Source of the DNA: Cycas panzhihuaensis
Taxonomy: Eukaryota > Cycadophyta
DNA length: 64,000 bases
Assembly: GCA_023213395.1 (NCBI GenBank)
Contig: CM041465.1
Coordinates: 34,603,741 to 34,667,740, forward strand
Direction of reading: 5' to 3'
A program made the position numbers and the translations under genes. The notes below the pieces were generated by a model, which made no database searches, had not been told where the DNA came from, and saw only the letters and a program-made list of their open reading frames with translations. Positions 52,521 through 63,758 of this stretch are shown here, one piece after another (the first letter of the stretch is position 1; every line of letters begins with the position of its first letter).

Positions 52521-54300
52521 GTCGTTGTGGCATTCATGAAGTATTTGGTCTGCTTTGTTAGAGTTAATGTAATGGAGAAGGATCCCATCAAAGGATCTCT
52601 TATACAATACCTTGCCCATGAGGAAATACTGCCTAGAAGTAGCTTGAATACGTGACCTAACTTTGTCACTCGCTTTGGGACAATAGTGCTACTTAGTGAG
52701 GTATCAGACAATGTTCCCATACCTCTCATTATCAGCAAGTGGGTGAGGATAAGAATCTTGAATAGCCAAAATAGGCTCGTTAGGCAAAGAATCGTCAACG
52801 AGAGCACTAAAAGGGTTTGGGATGGGGGTGTCAGTGAGTTCTTCGACAACCACCATCCCTTTCTTTGACTTCCTATTAATGATTTAGAGGTCAAATTCTT
52901 GAAGGAGGACAGCCCACTTGCCAGTCCTACCTGTCAGGTTGGATCGGGTTAGCAAGTATCTTAGGGGATCAGACTAGATGATCACCCGAGTAGTGTTTCT
53001 GAGTAGGTAGTGCCTAAACTTCCTGGTAGTGTGCACTAAGGAGAGGCACTTCTTCTCGGCAGGGGAGTAATTAAGTTTGATAGCCACTAGGGTTCAATTA
53101 ATAAAGTACATAGCTCTTTCAGTTCCTGAACCATCTTCTTGGGCTAGCATGGTTCCCAAGGATTCATTGGTGGCCAAAGTATATAGGATGAAGGGCCTAT
53201 CGAAGAGAGGGGGCACCAAAGTTGGGGCAGAAGCAAGAGCTCTCTTAAGCTCCTCGAAGACTTGTTGGGCCTTTGAAGACCAAACAAATGAGGCCCCTTT
53301 CTTCTACATGTTAGTAAGGGGTTTTACGTTTATGGTGAAATTCGCCAAGAAATGACTAAGAAATCTGAGTCTACCCAAGAATGACTTAATTCGTCATTGG
53401 GTTTTAGGAGGCGGCATGTCAAGGATGGCCTTGACTTTATTGAGGTCAAGTTGGATTCCTTGTTTTGAGACAAGGAAACTAAGGAGTTTGCCAGCTATTA
53501 TGATGAACATGCATTTGAGAGGGTTTACACTTACATGGTATTTGCAGCATCATGTGAAGATAGCTTGTAAATCGGCAGGATGGTGGGCTCTAATGCATGA
53601 GAGACCCATCTTGTCGTCCATAAAAACCTCGAGAGTATCGTTAATGAGGTCATGGAAAATAAATTGCATCGCCCTTTGATAAGTGGTGCCTACATTCTTT
53701 AGCCCAAAGGGCATCGCCTTATAGGCGAAGGTGCCCCAACGGGTAGTGAAGGCCGCCTTGTGACAGTCTTTGGGAAAAATTTAGATTTGGTTATAGCCTG
53801 AGAAGTCGTTCATTAGGGAAATGACTTCAAAACTAGCAGTTCGATCAAAGATTTGATCGATAAAGGGGAGAGGGAAGTTATCCTTAGGACACGCATTGTT
53901 AATGTCGTGGAAATCAACGCATATCCTAATTGTCCCGTTCTTTTTGGAAATAGGGACAATGTTAGACACCCACTTGGGGTAGTCAATAGAAGTGATCAAC
54001 CTTGTGTTGAGGAAGTTTTCCACTTCTATTTTCATAGCAGTCGAGAGTTTTGGGTGAAGAGGGAGTTGTTTTTTACGCATAGGGTGAGTACCCAGAATGG
54101 TGGTAAGGTTGTGGGTAACGATAGAAGGGTCCATTCCCATCATATCAGAGTAGTCCCACACGAAGACATCTCAGAATTCCTGTAATAGAAGAGTGTATTC
54201 TTTCATTTTATCAGAAGAGCATTCCACTCCTACCTTTATGACCTTACTTGGGGCAAGGACTATATTCTTGGTTACCCCCATACACATGGCATTCCCTTCC
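52521..54300 (-). pseudogene. Reverse transcriptase and classical RNase H, element G
   Basis: RT opens with VWDYSDMMGMDPSIVTHNL (54161 region), then FLNTRLITSIDYPKWVSNIV, VDFHDINNACPKDNFPLPFI and SGYNQI, all Tat-type blocks. The active site is VFMDDK near 53627-53610, intact. RNase H follows: PFILYTLATNESLGTMLAQE (catalytic Asp region changed to Thr-Leu-Ala), SPAEKKCLSLVHTTRKFRHY and LTGRTGKWAVLLQEFDL. A Pro-rich linker (52790-52700) leads directly to integrase. No second RNase H is in the usual Tat position. Stops near 53390, 53290, 53070 and 52980. Confidence 0.85.
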
Positions 54301-55990
54301 TCAAAATGAAGGGGGGCTTAGTCAATAGGAAGGGGTAGAATAGGAGATGGATTTGGGTCAGCGAGAGATGACCTAATAGCTAAGACCTTCTGGTGACTAA
54401 GCCTGTGATGACCATGAGGGAAGTTAAGCACGGAGCTTGCCAGGTGCTTGAGCATAGCCTCGTCGTCCTCAAAATAGTCCATCCCATGGATGACCACACC
54501 TCGAGAAGATGAAGAGTAAGGAGTAGAAGGAGTGGCAGGACTGTAGCGGTCGACCCACCACTTGATATACTTAAGGGACTCTTTAGAAGAGTTGGAAGGA
54601 GTCCTCTTATAAGGAGTGGAAAGAGGTTCCCTTATTTCATCACCTATGGAGGGAGACGAAGTGGAAAGCGAAGTGATATGAGAGATCGCATGATTGATAG
54701 GAGCAATAACATGTGACCCAAGGGAAAAGCTAGCCTCTTCAATGGAAAGGATTTCAGGTTGGGACCCGAAACGAAGGGAGTGCCTCCTACTCATGCTTAG
54801 GAGGGATATGGGACGAAGAAGGTCCTCATCTTTGCTATCAGACTCACCGTCACTAAGCACGGTGAGATATCCATAGCTCCCCACACCAATATGGGCAAAG
54901 CATATAAGGTTGGAGGAAGAAGGGGAAGGACCTTCTTCCAAAAGAGACGAATCAGGGATGTCGATGGAATAAGTGGAAGCATGGGCAGAAAGACCCTTAT
55001 TACCCTTTGCCTAATCATGAACCACTTGATGAGGTTAACAAAGTTATTTGGTGGGAGGAGGCTCCCAGGAGACAACTCTCATTCACCCCTCATGGACGAA
55101 TTTAAGTTGTTCCCATTGGGACGAGCACATGACTCCCATTTGGTCGAGCCATGGGCGTCCCCATAAGAGGTTGTAGTTGACGTCCACGTCAAGGACTATA
55201 ATGTCAGTGAGGATAGTCTTGTCCTCAAGAGTAAGGGGGATAGATATCGATCTCAAGGTGTTTTTTTGCTACCATTGTAGCTTTGACACCGTCATGGAAC
55301 TGATTCGAGGGTTAAAATGCCAAGTTCTTACATAACATGTAAGGGCATGGAATTAACGGAAGAACCATTATCTACAGCAGTTCTTCGAAGAGTGCAGTCA
55401 GGTGTGTCAATAATTATGGTGAAGGGGTAGTGCCATTAGCATTTCCTTTCACCAGTTGGAGGAAGATATTTGGGATCGAAAGAGATGATGGGTCTACGAC
55501 TTAGGGCGATGCCCAAGGCATGAATAGGTGCATCACCCAATCCCAAGGTTTCCAAGAGAAGGGTGCGTTGCTTAGGATAGATTCTGAGGAAGTCCATTAT
55601 GGACATCCTCGCGGCTACGTTGTGAAGTTCATTGACAATGGAGAAAGGATTCCCCTTCGTGGTAGGTTGGGGAAGTGCTCGTCGAAAGTCATAATAACAA
55701 GGATGAATGAGAGCAGTCTTGGGAAGCGTGGGGACTTCTGGAGGAGGGACTTCCAAAAGAGGATCCAGATGAGGTATGGAAGAAGAGGCATCATTTGCCT
55801 CTTTAGTTGCTTGAGACCGAGTTAGGGCATATAATGACATGGTCTCAAGCATTTGAATGACTCTCTTTCCCTTATTCTGAGATCGAGAGGGTGAAGGAGT
55901 GTGGCGGTCGACAGAACTAGAAGAAGAGGATGAGTTCCTTGCTCCTTTCCCTTTAGTTTATGAAGGGTGAGGGTTTAGGGACCCTCCTCT
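54301..55990 (-). pseudogene. Protease region and linker, element G
   Basis: The frame 55852-55436 contains MLETMSLYALTRSQATKE, YYDFRRALPQPTTKGNPF and RMSIMDFLRIYPKQRTLLLE, the pre-protease region. The active site VDNGSSVNSMPLHVM is near 55380-55330. A frame change follows, then a clean 207-codon linker frame 54941-54318 with VGSYGYLTVLSDGESDSKDE and HGMDYFEDDEAMLKHL, which precedes RT. The enzyme would process Gag-Pol. Confidence 0.75.
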
Positions 55991-58252
55991 ATTTCAATTA
56001 CCCTTTTGTTGGTTGTTACGATCATGTTCCCCATGTTTGGGGAAAGGATCCTTATGGACGAGCTGGTTTAGGTTGGGCTTAGATGCCCGTTTGGGAGAAG
56101 AATCACGTTGTAGGGTGGCTCTAGGGTGTTGGGCCCAGCATTGTAAATCTTCATGAAAACAATCCCCATAGATGGAACACCACTTCTTCTCTAGGGAGGA
56201 ATCTGGATTCCTCATTTGAGAGGATTGGGCATTACTGCCCTTTGGGGGAGCGACTTGAGAGGCTTGGTGAACTAGTCTGTGTGAGGTGGGGGATGAAGGG
56301 GCTTGGAGATTAAGCTCCTTCATGGTACGTTCGAACGAATGTATAATGGAAGTAAGGGGATCCAAGGTCTTCTCTATTGAATGGGAAGAAGATCTGGCAG
56401 ATTGTTGGACTTTAGTTTCAGGGGGTGGTGGAGGTGTCTCACGACGTTGTGAGGGCTTGAGAGGCTTCTTGAGACCTGCTTGGATCTCAATGGCCTCAGG
56501 TTCCAAGCACTTGGCTATGGCAGAGTCGCATGGCGTTGCCCCCATTTTAAGGACTTCAACATGGATTTCTAGGCGAAGGGTGTTAATGAAGAGGTCTCTC
56601 TTTAACTCCTCATGCAAGGTTGCCTTGGTGGAGTGAAGCAGGTCATGGAAGTGTCTCACAAAGTCATGATTTATCTCATCGTGACCTTGTTTAAGAGACG
56701 AGAGGGCTTTCATTCCACTTTCAAAAGGATGAGCTATGTCAAAATAGTTGACGAATTCAACCACAAGTTGTTAGAATGAAAAGATAGAATGTGCTGGTAG
56801 GCGATAAAACCACTTAAGGACATTGCCTTGAAGAGAACGTGGGAAGAGTTTTATGAGTATGTGATCATAAGCCCAATAATCGATGCATGCCATAGAAAGA
56901 CCATAGACATACTCCGTTGGGTCTTGTGATGAGGTCCCATCAAATTTGGGAACCTCAGGAGGGTGAGGTGGTAAGTTGGTTCTTAACGCCTCGATGGATA
57001 GAGGTGTCGATCTGTAGTCCATAAAGGGCATGCCCTTGATTGGACCATTGGATTAAAAGAAGATAGAAGAGGAGGTGGGCAAGGTTGTCCAAATCCTCCT
57101 TTAGAGTTTTGGATCAAAAGGGGATACTGACCCCCTCTCATTTGGTGAGAAGGAGCTAATCCCGCATTTGAGGGAATTTGCGCAGGGGGTAGGTGGGTAC
57201 AAAGGACCCATCCCTCCTTAGGAAAACATCCCTTATTAAAAAGGAGCTTTGGAAAAGGTGTCTTGGGAGGGGGCTTGCCTTCCTTACAAAGGTGTAACAT
57301 GAAGGGTGACATAGGAGGATAGAAAAGAGGGATGCAGAATTGGGTTTTGCCCATATGGGCCACCCGTGGGTGGAGCGACACCATAAGGATGCAAAGGGTC
57401 CACTCCATAAATTGGAAGGGGATTTCCCTTACCATGCCCCCATGGATGAGAAGTATAACCTATAGGCACATAGAGGGAAGGATCCCTAGGTTGAGACTGG
57501 GAATGTGTGGGGGCGGGCCCCACATAGTTAGAGGTAGGGATGTACGCTGGTCCCCTAGATCTAACAGGTGGCGAATATACTATGGTTAGTGAAGGCATAG
57601 TCATTTGACTAGAAGGGAGCATGCTCATCCTAAGTTGGGAAGAGGACATGGTTTGGGTGGTGCCTAAAGAACATGGACCTCGGGGAGAGGAGGATGAAGC
57701 GAACAACATGCTCATTGTAGATAAGGTAGTTGAACAAGATGGATGAGGTAAGGCAAATGTAGAGGAAGGAAGCACAACACTTTGCAAGATGCTCTCAAAC
57801 CACTTAGGATGTAGTTGGAGGTGAGTGGCTTAGAAGCATTGGCAAAGGGCTTCAACAACATCCACAAGAGCGGTATCTGCTTGATCATAAGAGGTAGAAG
57901 GGACCTCATATGAGGCAGACCCCACCAAGTGATCCTCATGAGAATCATCATCAGGGTGGTATAACTCTAGAGGAGAGGAGGCCTCTACTTTATGAGTAGA
58001 GAGGTGGAAAACTTGTGGGTGTTCTTAGTCACCCAGATAAAAGATAAGGTCCTCACCCTCTTGGTTGGGCCCTTGGAAAGAGGTAGAAGGTTCATGTGAT
58101 TCAGATGCGTAGGCATGATATGTCCAGTCTGAAGGGAAACCTTCCACGGTCGAATCTAATTCTGACGAAGGAAGGGGATGATAAGGGGGAGTCTTCCAAC
58201 AAAGGGGGAAGGCCTCGTAATCGATGTGAGAACCATCAGATATAAGTTCCAC
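55991..58252 (-). pseudogene. gag: Gag, element G
   Basis: One reading frame is used throughout. It starts at MELISDGSHIDYEAF (58252), with a stop near 58025, and has a Pro/Ser/Tyr-rich region (57787-57284). The capsid-like domain is VPKFDGTSSQDPTEYVYGL (57031 region), then MVEFVNYFDIAHPF and LKQGHDEINHDFVRHFHDLL (56764 onward). The knuckle is CSIYGDCFHEDLQC (about 56190-56150), CX2-x-X4HX4C with Tyr for the second Cys. A basic Lys/Asn-rich end follows. The 256-codon frame 56764-55994 is clean. Confidence 0.8.
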
Positions 58253-58404
58253 CTGAAGATTGGAAGGAAGAAAGAAAGGATAGTAAGACGTAAGTGTTGG
58301 GGGCTTCCCAACTAAACGAGGAGAGCTATCGGAAAGGAGGTAGCACCAACAAGAAAGGCAGAGAGGATCAATCCCTTATTGGCAGTTCCCAATATGGTCA
58401 TCAA
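58253..58404 (-). other. Leader and presumed primer site, element G
   Basis: The LTR end GATTCCA on the minus strand is followed by TTGATGACCATATTGGGAAC, related to the H site. The leader is only about 150 bases because the LTR itself carries the long transcribed leader. Confidence 0.5.
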
Positions 58405-61400
58405 TGGAATCACACCTATGAGGGGGTAACCACACTTGCATAAGATCAAACCAAATAATAAAAGGTTTCAAGGCTAAGGATCTTATGGGATAAGTAAGAG
58501 AATCATCCAAAAAGGGCATTCGTGTGTTAGAATGCAAGTTTATGACTCACAAATGGTGCGCGAACTTCCTTTGAGATAGCTCTGCCTTGTTTGGAGGTGA
58601 TAAAGAGATGAGAGATATCCTCAGTTTCTTGGATGGCCAAAGGAGGGAGGAGAGGATAAGTGAGGGAATGGCTCCTCACGTGAAAAGGGGATAAGAGAGT
58701 TGGTTCTAGGTAGGAAATAAAGACGGTATGTACTCATGAAAGATTGGGAAGGTGATCAGTCCTACGGGTGCGAAACCAATCTAAAGGTCACATTAAGATG
58801 GCCTAGCTACCATGAGTGAAACAACAACCAAAGGCAAAAGGGAATCTTGAAAGGGGAATGCCCCTAAGGCACTACACCAAAGGTGGTCTTAGGAGTATGA
58901 ATTGATAATAGAAATGTTTTAATAGTTTATGAGTGGGTTACTATGCACAAAGTGTGTAATGATGAGGTTGTATATGCGACACTATGTTCTTGTAAGAAAG
59001 TTCTTTCAAACAAAGGAAAATAATAGCATAAACAAAACCACTCGCTCATTCATGCATGCATATCCTCATTCTTATTGACTTTCAAATGTGAAAAAAGGAG
59101 GAGAATTAACAAGGTAACTATGTGTGATGCAAGATGTATGCAAAGAATGCAAGTTCAACAACCTGTACAACAAGTAGGCATGTAATAAATATGACCCTTA
59201 TTTTACATACTTTGACAAACAAGCAAGTAGGCTAATTAAGTGCAAATGACATATGTGAATTCCCTTTCTTTTCTTTCCCTTTAAGTGATATACGTGGGCG
59301 AAGGAAGGAAAGCAGAGGAAAGAGTACTAAAGGAAGTGGGGCATACCTGGAGGCTAGGCGGCTAAAGGAGCGTTACCCCTTATCATATCTGCTTTCCTTA
59401 TGCTACTCCCAACCATAAACGATGTGATGGAGTGGTGCTGGTGAAGGTGGGTAGGGGCTTCCTTACCTTCCCTAAATCAAAAGGAGAAATGACAAAGAAA
59501 AGGAAAGAGTCGTAACAAAAAGGACTCAAAAGAACTAGCGATCGGAAAGGTAGGAATATACCTGGATCAGAATGCTTTTCTCTTCTCCATATATAGTAAG
59601 GAGGGAACCTACAATCAAGCAACGCTTTCCCTTTCCCACGAGGCAATAAGAACACAAGGGATATATGTGCAATATATAGAATAATATAATGTGATCTATC
59701 TAATTCAAAAGAAACATTTGCAACACAAGATCAACTCTCAATTCTTTTTTATGCTAATTTGCAAATAATACAGAAAAGGGGATAGGAGGAGAAAGGGTAC
59801 GGTTAGCCTCAGAATGGCTAACCCTCTATATTTGTAGTACTCCACACTGTCCAAGTACCAAGATGATGAAGAGAAAGACCTTGGGATGTAAGCAGCAAGT
59901 TATGGGCAGAGTTATGTTTGTCGTCAATGTTGTAAAAGTCGCAAAGAGAAACTTTTGCAACCTCAACCAAGCCTAACACCAAGAAACGAGTGGGGTGTAA
60001 TATGGGGATGAAATCCTACTTGTAGGATCTGCAAAGCTAAGAGCAACTACAACAATGGGCTACATACGCTGCTACCAGTGGCGACCTCCTTTCCAATAGC
60101 TCTCTGGAAATCCAAGGGAAGGATGGGGAAGGAAGATGTAGGGAGAGAAGGAGGATGCCCTTGAGGAGGAGGCTTGTTGGGTACGAAACCCTACCTTTGA
60201 TCCTTTAACTCTCTATGAAAGCCTCTTCCTTGCTGCCTCCTTGGAGAAACTAGGGAATAGTTGGAAGAAAACAGGAAGTAAGCGAAGAAGGGAGGGATTG
60301 ACTCCAGTTACAATAGAAAAAATTAAAGAGAAAAGTATTGAAAAGGCATGATAAATAACTTTTGTAATATTTTAAAGAAAGGAGAAATAAAATAAAGCTG
60401 AGAAGTACCTACTGGGGGTAGATCAGTGGTAGATCTACCTGGAAAATAAGAGAAAGAAGCAAGCCCAATGGGGTTTGTAAGTAAAATCCCAAAGGAGTAG
60501 CAAACTAGGAGAACTTTAGAGCAGGGTGAATTATCTGCACTTGATGAAGTACTTGGGGCATGTCCTTCCCTTTATTGGCCACAGGGCAGGCCTACTGCTA
60601 TATATCTAGAGCTGTAGAGGGCTGTTGGCTGGCTAAGAAGTTGGTATGGTAGGCTTGCCTTGTTGTAGGGTGTTTTTGAAGAGAGTGTTGTGAAAAACCT
60701 TGAGTGAAAGAGCCAAGAAGAGGTGAAATGAGGTTCTTTTTGGGTTTTTAAACCCAACCCTAGCTCAATTGAGTGATTAGGATTTGGATTGGGTTGGGAA
60801 TGCATCTCTACCACATGGCAATTTCAAAATAAATGCAGAATTAGCCATGGCAGATTTTAAAAAATAAAATAAGACAATCGCCCCATGGTAAACTTTACGG
60901 TACTATAAAGTTTACAACGGTACCACGATCTTTATCGCAATGCAGAAGAAACATAAGAAAAAGGAAGCTTGGGAGTTCAGAAAATGGGGGGGGGTGTACT
61001 TCAGGCCCAAGGGGCATGACACTCTATCCAAGTGGCAAGAGATAATCATGGGGCCTAAGAAACCTATGTTAGGTGTAATATCAAAGGTGAGAAGCTCCTA
61101 AAAAGTTAATAAGTAAGTGAAAAGATGCCAACCACTCCCAGGTAAGGTGTTAGGTGTCGAGGTGTGTCAATGGCTGATGTGATCAGGCTATGGGAGCCAA
61201 TTGGTACTCAGGGACAATATGGAGATGTGGAGGAGGGTTGTGGAGCACCATGGGATGTATATCCCTAGATCATCATAGGCTAAAGTGGTGTAATGTAACA
61301 TGATCAAGCAACGAATGCATAATAATCACTCAATGAACCAAATAGTTATGTAATGTAAATGAAATGCTTTAATCTACCTCTAGTAGACCTGACGAATGTG

Positions 61401-61469
61401 AGGGACAGAAGTGTACCTGCACTTACCTGACTTGACCTATCCACACCCATTCCCGATAGCTGGGAAACA
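58405..61469 (-). repeat. 5' LTR of element G
   Basis: On the plus strand it starts TGGAATCACACCTATGAG and ends ATAGCTGGGAAACA, 3065 bases. It matches 31878-34757 up to about 61280. The final roughly 190 bases, missing in the other copy, resemble the end of the H LTR (TTACCTGA-TTGACCTATCC). It contains donor-like sites at 61425, 60417, 59560, 59465 and 59345 on the minus strand and a GGTAC-centred inverted repeat at 60897-60925. Confidence 0.9.
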
Positions 61470-62098
61470 AAGTCTAAAGAATCATGGTCATCTTAAGCAT
61501 TGGCCATGTGCTTGTCTTTAACCACCTTCTTAGTGTGGTCAGGCAATGGGTCCTTGTGAACCAACTAGTCTTGATTTGATTTAGAAGTAGGTTTCTCATT
61601 GGTTTGACTATGTCTAAGAATATCTTTAAGTTTGTTACATTCTTCATGATCGTGAGTGTTAGTTTGGTGGTAAGAGCACCATGGTGCCTTCTTGGGAGGG
61701 ATAACATTTGGTGCTTAGCCCTTCTTTTGTTTAGCAAATTGGATAAGTTTTACTTCCTTTTTAATTTCAGGATTAAGATTAAGATCAACCTATAAGTTAG
61801 TATTGATTGATTTTTTAAGAGCTTGAATAACATAAGTAAGATGATTATATGTATGGTCATCTTGAGGAGCTTTAGCTTCTACTGAAGAAATAGGTTTGTT
61901 CTTAGAAATGGATGGTTTAGATATTTTCTTGATTTTCACTTAAATCTTAAAGGTTTCAAAAGAAAGGCACTTCTTGATTACATCTTTATACGATGTAGGT
62001 ATTAACTTGAGGACCCTAAGATGGCCTTGAGATATCAAGGAGCTAGTGAATAAATCACAAAGTAGGTTATCATCCAAAGGGGCTTGGGACGCATGAAC
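61470..62098 (-). pseudogene. gag: C-terminal half of Gag, element I
   Basis: Reading down from 62098: APLDDNLLCDLFTSSLIS, HLRVLKLIPTSYKDVIKKCL, a Lys-rich linker (KSSISKNKPISSVEAK-like), LTYVIQALKKSINTNL, then the knuckle APWCSYHQTNTHDHEECNKL (about 61680-61620). It ends LVHKDPLPDHTKKVVKDKHM and DDHDSLD at the G insertion. The knuckle form CX2HX4-HX4C-like resembles Tat/Athila Gag. One or two stops. The N-terminal half is cut off at 62098 by element J or a deletion. Confidence 0.75.
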
Positions 62099-62111
62099 TA
62101 TTAAAACATAA

Positions 62112-62497
62112 TGTTTAATATGGATTTATTGTACACATACACTTCCCACCATTCACCTACTTTGAGATATATGAGATGCACACATATCCATGCTATCCCA
62201 CTATTGGATAATGTAAAGGCTCATTGTATGTGATAGGCTACTCATTAGGTGATTATCACTATATATTTATACTCCTACTACTTAAGAACTAGAGAAAGGA
62301 AAAAGGAGAAACACGTAATCCTTATGATCATAAGCAGAGTCCTAACTCCACCTTCTACTATGGTTTTTCCCACATTGGGTTTTCCATGTACAAATCTTGG
62401 TGTCTTGTGGTAATGATTATGTTTGATGATGTTTACTTTACATGTTTGATGTTTTATACTTATGAGTTTATATTATTACATCTTCATATTTTTAACA
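62112..62497 (+). repeat. 5' LTR of copia element J
   Basis: It starts TGTTTAATATGGATTTATTG and ends TATTTTTAACA. The part near 62360-62400 (GTTTTTCCCACATTGGGTTT then CCATGTACAAATCTTGGTG) is a phrase typical of plant copia LTR ends. The partner LTR is beyond the window. Confidence 0.7.
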
Positions 62498-62550
62498 TGG
62501 TATCAAAGCAATCCTATCATCTCATATTTCTAACATGGTATCAGAGCAGT
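62498..62550 (+). promoter_or_regulatory. Duplicated primer-binding site, element J
   Basis: TGGTATCAAAGCAATCC at 62498 and TGGTATCAGAGCAGTG at 62536 are both initiator-Met tRNA sites. Each is preceded by CATATTT-TAACA, so a 38-base tandem duplication copied the LTR end plus primer site. The second copy matches the tRNA better. Confidence 0.75.
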
Positions 62551-63360
62551 GTTGGATCCAAGCCCCTATGGTGAGGTAAAGATCCTAAAAAGGGTTAATG
62601 ACATAAGGTCATTACATTAGTTGATTATTTTGAAAAAGGGTCTTAAGTGAACTTTAAATTAGATCACTTAAGTGAAATGTACTTTCATGTGCATTATGTG
62701 TAATTTCATTTCACCTAACTCAAATGCTCCGTCTCTCAATATAAAAGTAAAGCTCAATGGAGGAGATTCATTCTTACCTCCCCATTTTGTGAGAGCTACT
62801 TTCTTTCTCTCAAGTCTCTCTTGCTCCCATGTTTGCCTTTGTGTTTAGTGCATGGAGATGAAGGATAGATCCACTCTTTTCATGTGGTATCGAGCTTGCT
62901 TCCTTCATATTCCCCACTTGCACTTGCAATGGAGCCATCACTTCCTTCTCCCCCACAATCCATGTGGTGAAGGAGATTGTGAAAGTGAATTTAGAAATAT
63001 TTTCAAGTTATTATGATAGCATATTTTGTATTGTTTACTTTTCCTTTCTCTTGCAGGTTTGGAAGCATAATACAAGGAGTTGTAAGGCCCAAGGATTCCA
63101 ATCCTTTGCTGGCCATTCATGCTATCTCATTCTTCTTTTTCCTTTCCCTTTTTCGGCCATTTAACAAGGGGAAATGTCAAAATTTTTCCAAAGATTTAGA
63201 AGAATGATTGTAAGGAGTTTTACCCATTTTTAAAAGAATTTTGAGCCATTGAAAATATCTATCATTGTATGCTCTCACCTTGCCCATATTGGGATCCCGG
63301 TGATCAAAAATGATGGAAATTTCATATGGTATCATGTGTTAATGAGATATTAGCAAGCTG
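62551..63360 (+). other. Interior of element J, no gene recognised
   Basis: Pyrimidine-rich leader-like sequence (CTTTCTTTCTCTCAAGTCTC near 62800). A TGGTATCGAGC phrase is near 62886 and an acceptor-like TTTCTCTTGCAG near 63055. There is no Gag frame above 66 codons. A spliced or decayed leader is possible. Confidence 0.4.
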
Positions 63361-63731
63361 AAATTTCGCAGAAATATAATTTGATTCTCGAACTTCACGG
63401 GTTTACAAAATCTTCTACAGAGATCCAATTGAAGTGATTCCAATCACAAAGATGGGGATCTGAGTCTACTTTCCAAAGGCAAAACCGACACCTAATTTGG
63501 ATGTCGATGAGGAAGTTATTGCTGTTTTAATGAACAATGCTTATTTTTAGTAAGAATTCTAGAAAAATATAATTTCCTAACTTTATGGGTCACAAAAACT
63601 TTCGAACTCATTTGGACCTGATTCCACTTCACGAAGATGAAGCTCGAGTCTAGTTTGCAGTACAAAACCGGAACTCCATTTCGACATAGTGGGAGAAAGT
63701 TATTGTAGATTTAGTGAAGAGTACTTTTTTT
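63361..63731 (+). repeat. Two-unit tandem repeat in the J leader
   Basis: Units at about 63361-63553 and 63554-63731 share GAAATATAATTT, TTC-AACTT-ATGGGT, TGATTCCA-TTCAC, AAGATG, GAGTCTA-TTTGCA, AAAACCG-ACTC--TTT-GA and GAAAGTTATTGT-like phrases in order. Plant copia leaders often carry such drug-response-like non-coding text; here it is doubled. Confidence 0.65.
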
Positions 63732-63737
63732 GTATTA

Positions 63738-63758
63738 ACAAAAAAAAAAAAAAAAAAG
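63738..63758. repeat. Poly(A) run
   Basis: About 20 A residues interrupted at the end by a single G. Likely slippage rather than a retroposed tail, since no gene body precedes it. Confidence 0.8.

Larger units (their letters stand above)
31878..61469 (-). mobile_element. Tat-like Ty3/gypsy element G with antisense PMD gene
   Basis: The LTRs are at 58405-61469 (5') and 31878-34757 (3', truncated). The flanks are AAGTT (31873-31877) and AAGTC (61470-61474), a target duplication with one change. The sense (minus) strand encodes gag, protease, RT, RNase H and integrase, then, after a plus-strand PMD gene, a second archaeal-type RNase H. Element H (12.6 kb) is inserted in the PMD gene. Net length is about 17 kb, at the large end for plant LTR elements. 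The pol resembles the Tat lineage. The base composition is visibly richer in G+C than the flanking spacer. Stops and frameshifts are moderate. Confidence 0.85.

Noticed and set aside
52319-52894. 191-codon minus frame in the RNase H-integrase region of G
   Set aside because: It is a shifted frame. The recognisable RNase H and integrase motifs lie in other frames of the same strand.
56286-56636. 116-codon plus frame in the G gag region
   Set aside because: It is opposite the clean 256-codon Gag frame, which carries capsid and knuckle motifs.
63738-63758. Poly(A) run as the tail of a processed pseudogene or LINE
   Set aside because: No coding body or LINE motif precedes it; the preceding text is the repeated J leader.
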